A DNA stretch of 64,000 nt, taken from positions 1,054,001 to 1,118,000 of the forward strand of contig JAMWBK010000011.1 in the NCBI GenBank assembly GCA_029953675.1, in the 5' to 3' direction. Within the stretch, counting starts at the first letter, position 1, and the number at the start of each line of letters is the position of its first letter. The DNA is from Rhodosorus marinus. Its lineage: Eukaryota; Rhodophyta; Stylonematophyceae; Stylonematales; Stylonemataceae. The notes beneath the pieces are model-generated. The model had not been told where the DNA came from. It searched no databases and was given only the letters and a program-made list of their open reading frames with translations. This document shows, piece after piece, positions 43,207-53,461 of the stretch. Made by a program: the position numbers and the translations under genes.

Positions 43207-44310
43207 GATGAAATGATATAAGTAATTGGAAGTTTTTTCAGGGGGTAAGGAGGAAGGAACCGGAATTGAACTGTAAGTGTACTCTTGTACCTCCCCTTTT
43301 CTGATCCTTTTGTTAATTGTCATTATTGTCTGTCAATAATTTATTGAGGGTTTGTAGGGTGGGTTGGAGCGGGGTGGGGTGGGGTGGGGAGGGGAGGGGA
43401 GGGGAGGGTAGGTGGACACCTACTTGTCGCAGCTAAAATCTTTTCAACTTGCGGTGGAAAATGTTTGGAAAGGGGGGCGTTTCATGGTGCGACGATAGCA
43501 TGTTGTGGTTTTTTTTTTGGAGAATCGTCCTCCTGGGTTATGCATCCTTTCATTGGATCGCACAAGCGAGACATCTAAGGGAAGGTAGGTGATTGACTAG
43601 GATTCCCTGAAACGAATCGGTGCATGGGAAGCTGCACGTGGATAGAAGAAAGAGAGAGTCAGCGGGAAGTTACGAGAGTTGAGGTTTCGCGCCCCATCCT
43701 ATTGCCGTCAATTCTCCTTGCATTTTTCGCCGGTTTAGTGGGATATCAGAAGTTCAGCACTGTCGGAGTTTGGAACCATCAGGTCCTTTCTTTGCAGGTT
43801 GAGCACTAGCACGGACACGTCTCGTCCTCGTCACTAACTCACCTCACACGATCCACGGCAGTCCAGAAACTAGTGGGAAGTTGTTTTTCAGATACAAGCA
43901 TAAGCCTGGGCCCGATGGGAATTCGGGGGGCGAGGATGCTACTACAGCTGAACTGCTTCTAGGGAATATCTAGAGCCATACTTCCAGATGTGGGTTCCTC
44001 TCCAAAACAAGAAACTTATTCCTCATATTACGATAGTATTTCCACAATCTTATCAGTTTCGATGTCGTTTTTTGGCAGATTTGGTCACTTTCCGGGTCGA
44101 CGAGACGTCGTAGTTCTCCTCAGCTCCCCCACCGCAACCTCAACTTTGGTCCAAGTGTTCAATCCGGAGCGAACATAGAACGCTTTCCTAAATATGTTCA
44201 GTTTTAATTTTGCAAGATTGGGAATAATATGTTATAAACCATCGAAAAAATTGGCCTCCTTTGCAAAACACGTCTTAGAATGCAAATTTAGTTCAGATAA
44301 CTAGTCTTAC
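43207..44310. repeat. Segmental duplication, copy 1, left block
   Basis: This block is similar to 51548-52785. Shared runs include GGAATTGAACTGTAAG, GTCTGTCAAT and TCTAGGGAATATCTAGA, and matching stretches through the block. It carries no convincing gene. The similar short open frames in both copies (near 43624 and 51814) have no recognisable domain and have drifted apart. Confidence 0.8.
43371..43410 (+). other. G-rich tract with quadruplex potential
   Basis: Runs of four G separated by single T or A occur at least seven times (GGGGT, then GGGGA units). The matching place in duplicate copy 2 (about 51705-51740) has only scattered G runs, so the tract expanded or decayed after duplication. 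Confidence 0.7.
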
Positions 44311-47234
44311 AAAAAAACGTGCTTGCTGCACTAAATGGTGTTAACTCGATCGAACTAGCAAAACTAGTTGCGTCCTTTCGCTCCGTTTTAACCCCCAACG
44401 TCACGTTCTGATCCCTCGCGCCGTCTCTTGAAAAGCTTGGATCTGTTTGGATGAAAGCTCAATATGAAGAAATTCTATTGCTCAGTCGACTGGAGAATGT
44501 TTTGTTTTGTAATAAAATATACCGGACCTCCGCTTCATGTACTTGGCAAAAAACATAATGTCATGTTGCAATATCTGGCTCGTCATCTTTGCCACTTTTT
44601 TTTGAATCCCTATAAATTTCTTTTTAACGAGCCTTTCGACGACGTGGTCAAAGTTGGTCTCAAAATAATGCAACCCGTCTGTGTCTCTTGAACTGTCTAT
44701 TTTTCGCTAGAATTCATTTTTGGATTGTAAGTTGGCGGGGTGGGGTTGAAAAGAGCGCTTTTTTAAAAATAATTTCTACATGCAAAAGTTGTATTAAAAA
44801 CTGTTTTTTTCCTTCATCATCGTGACGTGGGGTTCGCTGACATTCCTCTACGTTGGGGACAGTTAGCTTACCATACATCAACGGGAAATTATATGCACGT
44901 TATTTTCATCAAATTTTCAATGTTGAGATGTTTAGGGAGAGATAATTGGTTGCGATGAGGGTATTGCAGCAAATTAACTGCTTGGGAACGCGGATACGAT
45001 ATTTTTTATTTATAATATAGAACAGGGTTGGATGTCGTTTTGGATTAACAATGGGAGCACGTGCGAATCTAGGCCAAAATGGAACCGTTTTGGCTTTGGC
45101 CATCGTGGGCCTTTTTTTTTTTTTAGAGAACGGACAACTTACAAAGTGGCGGTTTTCCATAGCAAGTTGCATGAGGAGATAGAGTCAGTCGGTATGTCTC
45201 GGATAGACCGCGGAGAGAAGCCGGTAGGGAGTGCCAGAAAAAGAGCACAAATTGGAAACGACTTAGCTATTTCTGTGCTCACGGAATCGGTTTCGACACG
45301 TTGTGTGCCCGTATTCGCCGATGCGCATGCACCAAACTCCGTTTGCTTCCTCTACGTAGGATCCGGTTGTCCCAGAGATATCCATGTGAATATGAATGAG
45401 CAAATACGAGAGTGACGTACTCACCTCCCAAACAGCTTTCCTGCTGCCTGTAGAACATCCTTACGTCGTTTGAGGTAACTTCGTTGTCGCCTGACACTGG
45501 AAAGCTAGCTTTCACATGCAACCTTTTCTGAAGCTGTCTGCAGCCAAAAAGATGTTTTTTTTGGTTTTCTTGTTGTCGGCCTGTTTGTTAAGGATTGACT
45601 TTCAACAGCTGGCGAATACGTCTCCTGAGACGCAGTGAACCCACTTCGAACGTCTGGGACAGTGTTCTTGAGTATGAAATTACTGAAAATTGAACCAAGC
45701 TACCATCAAAAAAAAAAATTTGACCTCCACGGATGCCCCACCACTTGACGAAAATAGAATGATCGCGTGCACGTTCAACCCCAACAGGAATCGTTTCGAA
45801 TTTGGTTCCGGCAAACTGAAGACAAAGAAAGGTAGCCCTTTATGATTACTGTTCCTACAGCTCTCACTCAACTCAGCTGTGGAACGGGCCTACAAGTCAG
45901 AACTGAGCAGAAAGCAGAAGAAATGAAGACGTTGCACGCTAGCTAACACAATCAAAAGAATAAACGCGATACGATAAAAGTTACCGAAATTTACGTCGCA
46001 CGGTGTGTCCGTGACTGGGATGACAACAACAAATAATGGCGCTAGGGAACGCAAAAACAAGCAGTGAACGTGAGGAGCCCCCTAGCTCCTGCACGGGTTA
46101 GCAAACTAGATTCTACTGGGAGAATACTCTTTGGGTACTCGCTTGCCATCGCACGTACCGCGAACTGGACACTACCGCGCCAGAGAGTTACGATTGATTC
46201 CTACCCTCACCGAACCGAAAGCCTCACCCTTGGGCTCAAGATGTTGGGAAACTCCAAGATATTTCCGTTGCCGCTTTTCCAAGCCGTCCAAATCCCTCCT
46301 TTACAATAAAAGGGAGAAGGATGAAATCCTTGTGGTCGCGCTTAGCAGCTCGATAATTCGTTCGCTTCCTAGCTTCGCTCGGATGCTCGCATAAGCCGAT
46401 GAACTAGCTGCGGATGACATATTGTTCCGATTGGTGAGGTCGGACCACGATGCCCGGACGAGTCGACTTCCAGTTAAAAACTGCTCAGGTTCCACGGGTA
46501 CTATATCAGGTAAATGCCACTTCGGAGATGTGCAGCTAGCTCGTTTCGGGTGCAGTTGCCCACCATATGTTGCATCACCGGATCATCTTCTACACACCCT
46601 GAAGCAACGATCCAAGTCTTGGGAAACCCACTTTGCAAGGAAAGCACTCGCTAGCATAATGAAAGAATAGACGCCCAACAAACAAGAAAACTTGTGGAGA
46701 TTCTGGTGGTATTGTATCCGTCCATGTTGCCTCAGCAGAGTCTCTTGAACACCCTGAAGCAATGGCCCAATCCCTCGGGCGCTCCAGCACTTTGCCGCCT
46801 GGATTCCCTCGCTGTAGGTAACCTCCTCTCCTAGACTTCGCTGCTGATCGTGGTGGGTGGATAGGGCGGGAGCTGTGATACACTGTCTGACGAAAGCGAC
46901 TTTCTTGATCCGTCAGAGGACATACCCAGTTCGGAGTTCGAAGGGGAAACCAGTTCATTGACCGCGCCTGAGCGCTGCGCACTTTTCTGAGAATCTCGTC
47001 ATCGCCATCATTTGACGACTAAAACCGTTTATATGATTCCAAATAAAAGAAATATGTTCAACGGTATCCAAGAAATGTCAATTATTAAATGTCACCCATA
47101 TTTTATACTATACATTTATAGTATAAACGATATATTCGCGAAATAACCGTGGGCAGCGGATTTACGAAAGATGTCCCCTTAATTTCCTTGCGAACAGCTG
47201 TTTTTCGGAAGACATTTGGCCGCTGTACTTTTTT
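44311..47234. other. 2.9-kb segment present only in duplicate copy 1
   Basis: In copy 2 the left block (ending about 52785) runs straight into the block that holds the gene. In copy 1 these are 2.9 kb apart. The segment has no recognisable gene; its longest open frame is 130 codons (46590-46982, minus strand, no motif). A short repeated phrase ACACCCTGAAGCAA occurs near 46596 and 46749. Both junctions share a loose CTTA-rich, TGCAAA-containing sequence, so either an insertion in copy 1 or a deletion in copy 2 by short homology is possible. Confidence 0.6.
47102..47127. repeat. AT-rich palindrome
   Basis: Perfect 11-bp arms (TTTATACTATA and its complement) surround a CATT loop, about 110 bp inside the right end of the copy-1-only segment. 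Confidence 0.7.
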
Positions 47235-47425
47235 TAGATCTACAGCTTCTTAAAACTGGTGCAAAATCAGTCATTTGCTCCGTGCGTTCCTGCATATGCA
47301 CCAAATGAGCATGGTTTCTGGTACCAAATTAGGAGTCATCTTTTTTTAAAGTGGTGGCACCAGGGATGGATCCGCGGACGTCGAGTAAGCTCGCCAGTGT
47401 TGTCAAGGGGAGACAGCTCGAGATC

Positions 47426-47527
47426 TTATACTATTTCTGGATCTGTTAGTGGGGTGTTTGCGACCACGTAGGGTCAAAGCCAGGGTTGGTGGGCGTTGTC
47501 TATTCGCGATTGGCGGGTCCCAGCAAC
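47426..47527 (-). pseudogene. Remnant of a lost B-type module behind the first 823-aa gene
   Basis: Directly after the stop, another frame reads LPVELLGPANRE, which matches the start of B modules (PPVELLG). A little further NPGFDP matches NPSFEP. The remnant then jumps to PLTDPEIV plus stop, which matches the ancestral ending (SGALTDPELS plus stop) of the 2543-aa protein. About 285 bp present behind the duplicate gene are missing here, so the body of the module has been deleted. Confidence 0.7.
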
Positions 47528-49999
47528 TCAACGGGAAGCTTGAACCTTCTCCGATCCGACGAAGGGGGGCACTTCGGTCGACTTGTAGATCGTACATGAA
47601 TCCACGAACACTCGACCTGCAGTCTTCGGGCTGGCCTTCAGCGAAATCTCGTAGGAACCTCGGTCCCTGCTCCAGAAATCGACCTCCTGTGATCTCCAAG
47701 AAGAGCCTTCGACGGGATCGGTATCCTTCAGATTCTCCGCGTACACTGCGTTCTTCGATCCTACAAGCATGTCAAGTTCCCCCTTCACGACACAGCGCAA
47801 CCTGTAGAGAGTCTTCTCCTTGAGGTGCACCCACTGCGTAGCGCTACCTCCTGGGGCTCCAATCTCGAGCGACTGATCGCCGTTAAACCTCTGCCACTTG
47901 CTCAGGCGAGCTGCTCCACGGAAATTCCACTCCTCCGCTTCGTCTTCAAAGCTGGGATCCTTCAGTCTCTGTCCGTTGTTCGGAATAGGTCTCGTCTTGG
48001 ATTCCTCTCCACCTATTGCGGTGTACTTACACGACTGGTACCCCGGGCTTTTTTCCATTAGACAACACACGTTCCCTCTGCATTCGTCCACTTCAATCAC
48101 CACAGAGCTGATCTTACCTCCCGTGTCGCTGTACTCGAGCGTGACCTCGGCTGGAGAACGCCTCATCATTGTTCGCAGAGGAATCTCTATTACAAAAGTC
48201 CCAAAGGTCACTCTGGAGAACGACGGCTTGGGTCCGGACATACCCGGATCGTAGTCCGCCACTGGGATGCCGTTGATAACCACGACCGGTTTCGACGACA
48301 TCTTGATGGACCTCGAGTGGCTCACTCTGACTTTGGCAACAGCGTCTGGCATCCCTGCGGGCAGGTCGTCGAACAAAAAAGTTGTCCGCGACCACCGGTC
48401 GATCTTTACAGGAGCCTCAATGGAGGCTCCTGTGCGGTTCTTCACGTCCCTGGCATAGTGCCTCGTGCGCCTCACCGTCCTCAGCTCCGCCATCGGGCTG
48501 ATGAAGGTCAGCTCGAGAATCGTCATCGCCTCCGGCTTCAGCGTGACGGACTGAGGAATCGAGGGGAAGGTCGTATTACTCCACATAAACTGCCCAGCCC
48601 GTTTAAGGTTCTGGGCGATGTCAGCTTGCACCAGAGCACGCTCGGCCAACCAGATCCTACGCTCAACCACCTTATCAACCTTCCCGACTCCATACGGCAG
48701 CTTAAGGTTCACCTCATAGCTCCTTGACGTGTCCATATTCTGCAGCAGGATGTACCCCTTGTCAGAATTGGCCACCGCGTGCACTTTAACGTCCGGTTCG
48801 TTCGACGATGAATAGACAAAGTCCCCCTCGACACCCCTCAGCAGCTCAAAGAAATACAACAGAGGTGTTGGCTTGACCCTTCCCCGGGGGCCACCTTCCG
48901 ACAGAGACCATGGGTACCTGTGCTTCCCTTTGTTTCTCTGGTCGTTCGGATCCAGAGTCAAGAAGTTCACTATCTTGAGAACATTGTCGTGTACTCGTAA
49001 CGTGCTCATGAGCACCTTGAAGGCTTCAGTCACGATTCGGAAGTCTCTTCCACCTCGAGGTGGCGCCGCGATGTCCTTGGGGAACCATTGGACTTCGTAG
49101 GAGCTGGATTCCGAGATCATGTACTTGAGTGGCGCCTTCTTCGGACCACTACTCTGTTGGTACGTATACGACTCGAGTAGATCCAAGTTGGCATCCTGAG
49201 CAGCGCCACCGGTGTTATAGACATGCTCGGAGAAGAAATCCAGACATCCAGATCGCTGGGCTTGCTCTATAAACTCCTTGGTACTGCTGAACCTCGCAAA
49301 GTCGTTAAGAAAGGGACTCGCACTGGACGCTGACGGACCGCCGACCAGAACCGAGGGATGTTTTCTGGAGACTGCTTTGCACAGACGCCCGCAGATCTCC
49401 CCGATTCGACGGACGACCGATTGTTCGGTCTCGTTGGGATGGCGCTTGAACTGTCGCCACTTGATTAGGACCTCGTTGAAGCATTCGTAATATCTCGGTT
49501 CTGGGTATCCCGCTTCTTCGCTGAAAAAATAGGTAAAATAGTCCGGAACCATAGAAACGGCCTGCCTAATCATCGATTCGCTTTTGTACAGCTTCTTCAG
49601 AGCAGTGGCTTTGTCGACGACGATCCGATCTTTCGAGATGAACCGTTTCCGGAGATGATCACACGCGGGACACGTCATTATCTTGATCTTATGGGCACCA
49701 TCCGTTCGCATCTTGTCGATTCTGTTGGGGAAATTGCTCGCCCCTAAGGGCGCCTCACTCGCCGATCGACCAAACGAAACCCCCAGCTCATCCAGAACAT
49801 ACTCCATGAGATTTTTTGCATTGCTCGGAGCCGCCGAATTTCCGTGAGCGTTAACGAATCGAACTCGGTCAAACGATTTTTGATCATTCGTATACAGCGA
49901 TGTCCAAAAATCTACTTTCACCTCAACCGCGCCGATTTCCCCAACTATTGATGCACTGAACATCAGTGGCAGAAGAAGAGTCCCCCACTGGCCACCCAT
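47528..49999 (-). CDS. Secreted GH86-like protein with an A module only and altered active-site neighbours
   Basis: This 823-residue single-exon protein begins with ATG at 49999 and a signal peptide (hydrophobic residues 7-20). The GH86-like domain keeps VNAHG, CPAC, YPWSL and KGVEGD-like motifs. However, CFNEP reads CFNEV around the predicted acid/base Glu176, and ITETG reads ISESS around the predicted nucleophile Glu297. Both glutamates are kept. After the hinge (CCLMEK, without the usual LLGG) there is one A-type module (about residues 676-815), and the protein ends in VQASR. The B module found in all other members follows in broken form after the stop, so the C-terminus is a frameshift truncation shared with the duplicate gene. 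The open frame is intact over 823 codons, so it is probably still expressed. It may have reduced or changed activity, or act mainly by binding. Confidence 0.83.
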   Translation of the reverse strand: MGGQWGTLLLPLMFSASIVGEIGAVEVKVDFWTSLYTNDQKSFDRVRFVNAHGNSAAPSNAKNLMEYVLDELGVSFGRSASEAPLGASNFPNRIDKMRTDGAHKIKIMTCPACDHLRKRFISKDRIVVDKATALKKLYKSESMIRQAVSMVPDYFTYFFSEEAGYPEPRYYECFNEVLIKWRQFKRHPNETEQSVVRRIGEICGRLCKAVSRKHPSVLVGGPSASSASPFLNDFARFSSTKEFIEQAQRSGCLDFFSEHVYNTGGAAQDANLDLLESYTYQQSSGPKKAPLKYMISESSSYEVQWFPKDIAAPPRGGRDFRIVTEAFKVLMSTLRVHDNVLKIVNFLTLDPNDQRNKGKHRYPWSLSEGGPRGRVKPTPLLYFFELLRGVEGDFVYSSSNEPDVKVHAVANSDKGYILLQNMDTSRSYEVNLKLPYGVGKVDKVVERRIWLAERALVQADIAQNLKRAGQFMWSNTTFPSIPQSVTLKPEAMTILELTFISPMAELRTVRRTRHYARDVKNRTGASIEAPVKIDRWSRTTFLFDDLPAGMPDAVAKVRVSHSRSIKMSSKPVVVINGIPVADYDPGMSGPKPSFSRVTFGTFVIEIPLRTMMRRSPAEVTLEYSDTGGKISSVVIEVDECRGNVCCLMEKSPGYQSCKYTAIGGEESKTRPIPNNGQRLKDPSFEDEAEEWNFRGAARLSKWQRFNGDQSLEIGAPGGSATQWVHLKEKTLYRLRCVVKGELDMLVGSKNAVYAENLKDTDPVEGSSWRSQEVDFWSRDRGSYEISLKASPKTAGRVFVDSCTIYKSTEVPPFVGSEKVQASR

Positions 50000-50103
50000 A
50001 GTTTATGGATACCACCTGACCTCGATCTTCACACTGGTAAAGCACACTCACCCTACAGTTGGCTTGGCACCTACCCACCCGCCTCCTCGAAAGTATGACA
50101 GCA

Positions 50104-50112
50104 CTTTAATAA
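50104..50112 (-). promoter_or_regulatory. TATA-like box of the first 823-aa gene
   Basis: The minus strand reads TTATTAAAG about 105 bp before the ATG. The same motif at the same distance is kept in the duplicate (56038-56046). Confidence 0.3.
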
Positions 50113-51014
50113 CCTGTACGGGTTCAGAACCAATGTCTTCTAAACCACAGCCTGATCCAGCACCATTGCCCACAATCGAACACGCCATGAATCATCAAGC
50201 AGTCCATTCGTCGATTGATCAGGTTGTCAAGCCACCACCCGAATTATCCCAATCGATATCCCCGATGGTTGCCATCGAACCATCCAATGGAAAAAACACG
50301 AATGTATTCTTGTTACGGCGGGGTGAATCAAAACGGCTATCGCCGAGCAGACAACGCGGGATCCGCGAAAAAACTACCGCATCCACCCGCCCGGGCAATT
50401 CCGATATGTGCGGGCAAGAGTGCCACCATTGCAACTGACAGGGTCTATCCCATTCCAAACGCTAGCGGCAGACGACTTGCGTAAACACCAACCAGCAAAA
50501 GACTATCTCTGCCACATCCTTTTCATAATCAAGATCAAATGTACGGAGTTTGGTGAAGTGAAGCACTGTGTCGAATCTTTCGCACTGTCCAACACTTGAA
50601 TTTCGGGAATACGATGAGGGAGTTCCCATCAAAATTAGGAACAGTTTGTACTAGAATCGAAGCAAGATGTTCTTGATTAGGACTTCTTTCGGAACAGGTT
50701 GGTAGAGGAATGTTCGGAGCATTTGTATAAAATCGGATGAATTCATATTGGCACACTTGTGGAAAACTTGTTTGGCTTGGTTTTAGTGGTTGTTTTTCTG
50801 AAGATCTGGTAGTTGGAGATGTGTAGGGCGACAGGCCTTGGATGGAAGTGCTCAACTGAGTGGGTGAAATCGAAATGAGGATGAAACAGAAAGGTTTTTT
50901 GAGGCGGTGGGAGTTGCTACCCTCCTGAAAACCAGGAGTTGTGGGAATTAGTGTTTTCTACTTTTCCAACCGACCGGGGAAGGGATGGATGCTTGCATAA
51001 GTAGAAAGTGATCT

Positions 51015-51300
51015 ACGGGCAGTCCCTGATGAATGAATTTGCTTAAGCGAAACCCTAAAAAAGAACCCCGACGGGAAAAACAGACTAGGCGCGTCGAAGA
51101 TCGCGCGCCTCCAACATCAAAGCAGCGTTCATACTCCACAGCAGGAAGCTTAGAGACGGGTAAACAACGAGAAGAATATGGCCAGGGCGTTCGCGGAACA
51201 ACTCCCGAAGCCAACGAGAGCCAACGAGAGCCAACGGAATCCATAAACCCGAAGCACTCAATGACCATAGGTATGTGTACCAGGCAATGAGCTAAAGCCG
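51015..51300 (-). repeat. Dispersed repeat, copy a
   Basis: This stretch is similar to 56930-57240 (its partner in the segmental duplication) and to 59340-59585 (an independent copy). On the minus strand a partly kept frame reads CFGF-x-DSVG-x-RWL. After a small tandem duplication of GAGAGCCAAC (plus strand) a REL-FRERP segment follows. It looks like a relic of a protein-coding mobile element, of unknown type. Confidence 0.6.
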
Positions 51301-51547
51301 AAGCGTGAACGTCTGGGGAAGACAAAGCCCCCTGCAAAATTCAATTCTTTGCGACTATCGCTAATGACCGGAAGGAGTGTCAACAAAATCCATTTGCAGA
51401 GGACTAATAATGCTCCCAACAAAAAGGGACCTTTTCCACACGTTGGTTGCCATGGGTGCATACCGATATTCCCACTTTAGCAACTTCGAAAAATCGGCTA
51501 CCGTGGCATAGTCCGTTCAACGTCTGTCCCTGTTCTAGTGATCATGC

Positions 51548-52785
51548 ACGAAATGACATAAGCAATTTGGAGTTTTTTCGAGAGGTAAGTAGAAGGAAGG
51601 ATCCGGAATTGAACTGTAAGTATACTTTTGCTCTACCTCCCCGTTTCAGATCTTTTCGTAGTTGTCGTTATTGTCTGTCAATGATTTCTTGAGGGTTTGT
51701 AGTGTGGGATAGGGTGGGGTGGAGGAGGGAAGGTGTTTCCTCAGATGTCTCCCAAGCGAGACATTTAAGGGAAGGTGGGTGATTGAGCGGGGTTCCCCCA
51801 TCGGATCCGGTGAATGGGAGGCTGCACGTCGATAGAATATAGGGAAAGTCAACGGGAAGTTACGAGAGGTGAAGTTTCGCACCCCATCGTATTGCCGTCA
51901 ATTCTCCTTGCTTTTTTCCTTGGTTTCTTGGGAAATCAGAAGTTATGTTCAGTCACTCCCGGAGTTTGGAACCTCCAGGTCCTTTCTTTGGAGGGTGAGA
52001 CGTGTTGGAAAAGTAGGTGTTTTGTTCCTGCTTCTTATGTCTCTTGTTGCTTTATCTTAGAGTCTCCCTCACTGGTATGTCAATGAGCTTGGCTTATATA
52101 GGCATCAAACTTGGTTAACCCCAATGCTTCTAAGTCACTTCACGTCTACACGTGTGTGTCTCGATTCAACTTGTTAGTTTCCATTCTAGAGCCTGCGCGC
52201 TCATTGTCAGCCATCACACGTTTCAGGGCCACGTGCTGGGATGTCAATTATTTCAGCAACTCTGACAAAGTCTTCATGGTGGAGGGAGTTGCTTCGATTG
52301 TACACGTTTGCTAACAGGACGGACACGTTCGTGTTGGAAGCCCCAAGTGTCAGGAGTCGAGTGAGACTCAGAACGAAGTACATCAGATGGGGCAACCAAG
52401 TTCGGATGAGACTCATGCTATGATCATGAGTCTCATCCAAACTTGGTCGTACTTCTAGGGAATATCTAGACCTATACATCCAGATGTGGGCTCCTCTCCA
52501 AAACAAGAGACTCGTTGCTCATATTACGATAGCATTTGGGACATCGTATCAGTTTCGATCTCGCTTTTTCGCAGATTTGGTCACTTCCCGGTTGGATCGA
52601 CGGGGCTTCAATAGTTCTGCTCCCGCGCAACCTCAAGCTTGGTCCTAGATTTCAATCGAGAGCAGACATAGAACTCTTTCCTAAATATATCCTGTTTAGT
52701 ATTGCAAAATCGTGATTGTTTTTTAATATATGATAAATCATAGAAAAAAATTACCCCAAATAACGTAACCCCAGATACTACTTCT
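51548..52785. repeat. Segmental duplication, copy 2, left block
   Basis: This block is similar to 43207-44310 and begins where the homology of the copy 1 gene block ends, so the two copies are head-to-tail neighbours. It holds a palindrome at 52.4 kb for which copy 1 shows no counterpart. Confidence 0.8.
52395..52447. repeat. 23-bp-arm palindrome
   Basis: The left arm (52395-52417) and right arm (52425-52447) are complementary at 22 of 23 positions around a 7-base loop (CTATGAT). The matching part of duplicate copy 1 (about 43.93-43.97 kb) has no such structure. Confidence 0.85.
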
Positions 52786-53074
52786 TAAAATGGGTGCAAA
52801 AATCAATGTGTAGGAACGCATAGAGCCAATGAGAACATTTTCTGGTACCAAATTAAGAGCCATGTTTTTCAATAATTAAATTTACTTGGCGTTATCTTGC
52901 CGAGAAACGCGAGGAATTCAAATTTTCAATTAATACTCGCGTTTCACGATGCAGACGTCTATCTATTTAGTGGTTATTTTACTATCATCCACTAAAACAA
53001 TTAGCGCCACCCAGGATGGATCCACGGACGTCGAGAAGGTCGCCAGGGTTGTCAAGAGGAGACAGATCGAGATC

Positions 53075-53461
53075 TTATCCCATTTCTGGATCTGTTAGTG
53101 TGGTGTTTGCGACCACGTACAGGGTGGAGTAGTAAATAATACTCGGCTGCCAGTGTCTGCATGATTGTAGACGGGTCTAACATCCGCAAACTCGTTGCTT
53201 CGTAGCCTCTTCCCGGCAAAAATAACCTCCGTTGTCGCCGCGGCCGCCGTTCTCATGTACCCACAACACGTGTAACAGCGGGACCTATATTTTCGGCCCT
53301 TCCCCAGGAACACCCTCTGGTATACACCTGCATCCCCAGGCACTAGTCTCACGCCTCTCTGAACTTGGTACGACCGCTCCGCTTCCATCCATCTCGTGAC
53401 TGTGGTTTAAAGTCAGGGTTGGTGATCCTTTGTCCATTCGCGATTGGCGGGTCCGAGCAAC
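53075..53461 (-). pseudogene. Frameshifted B-type module behind the second 823-aa gene
   Basis: After the stop, pieces of a B module can be read in successive frames: LPDELLGPANRE, then ITNPDFKPQ with W and SG-x-TKF, then GVRLVPGDAGVYQRVFL. KYRSRCY, GKRLRSNEFADVRPV and a final LTDPEMG plus stop follow. Order and spacing match the B modules of the other genes. At least two frameshifts and a lost stretch near the end break it. It is longer than the remnant behind the duplicate gene, so the deletion there came later. Confidence 0.75.

Larger units (their letters stand above)
47235..51547. repeat. Segmental duplication, copy 1, block with the 823-aa gene
   Basis: This block is similar to 52786-57530 throughout: 3' flank, gene and about 1.5 kb of 5' flank. 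Coding similarity is about 95-96% at protein level by eye. The flanks are somewhat more diverged, with small insertions and deletions. Confidence 0.9.

Noticed and set aside
43624-52086. Similar short open frames at 43624-43809 and 51814-52086
   Set aside because: They are alike because they lie in the segmental duplication. The frames diverge and end differently, so no conserved protein is supported.
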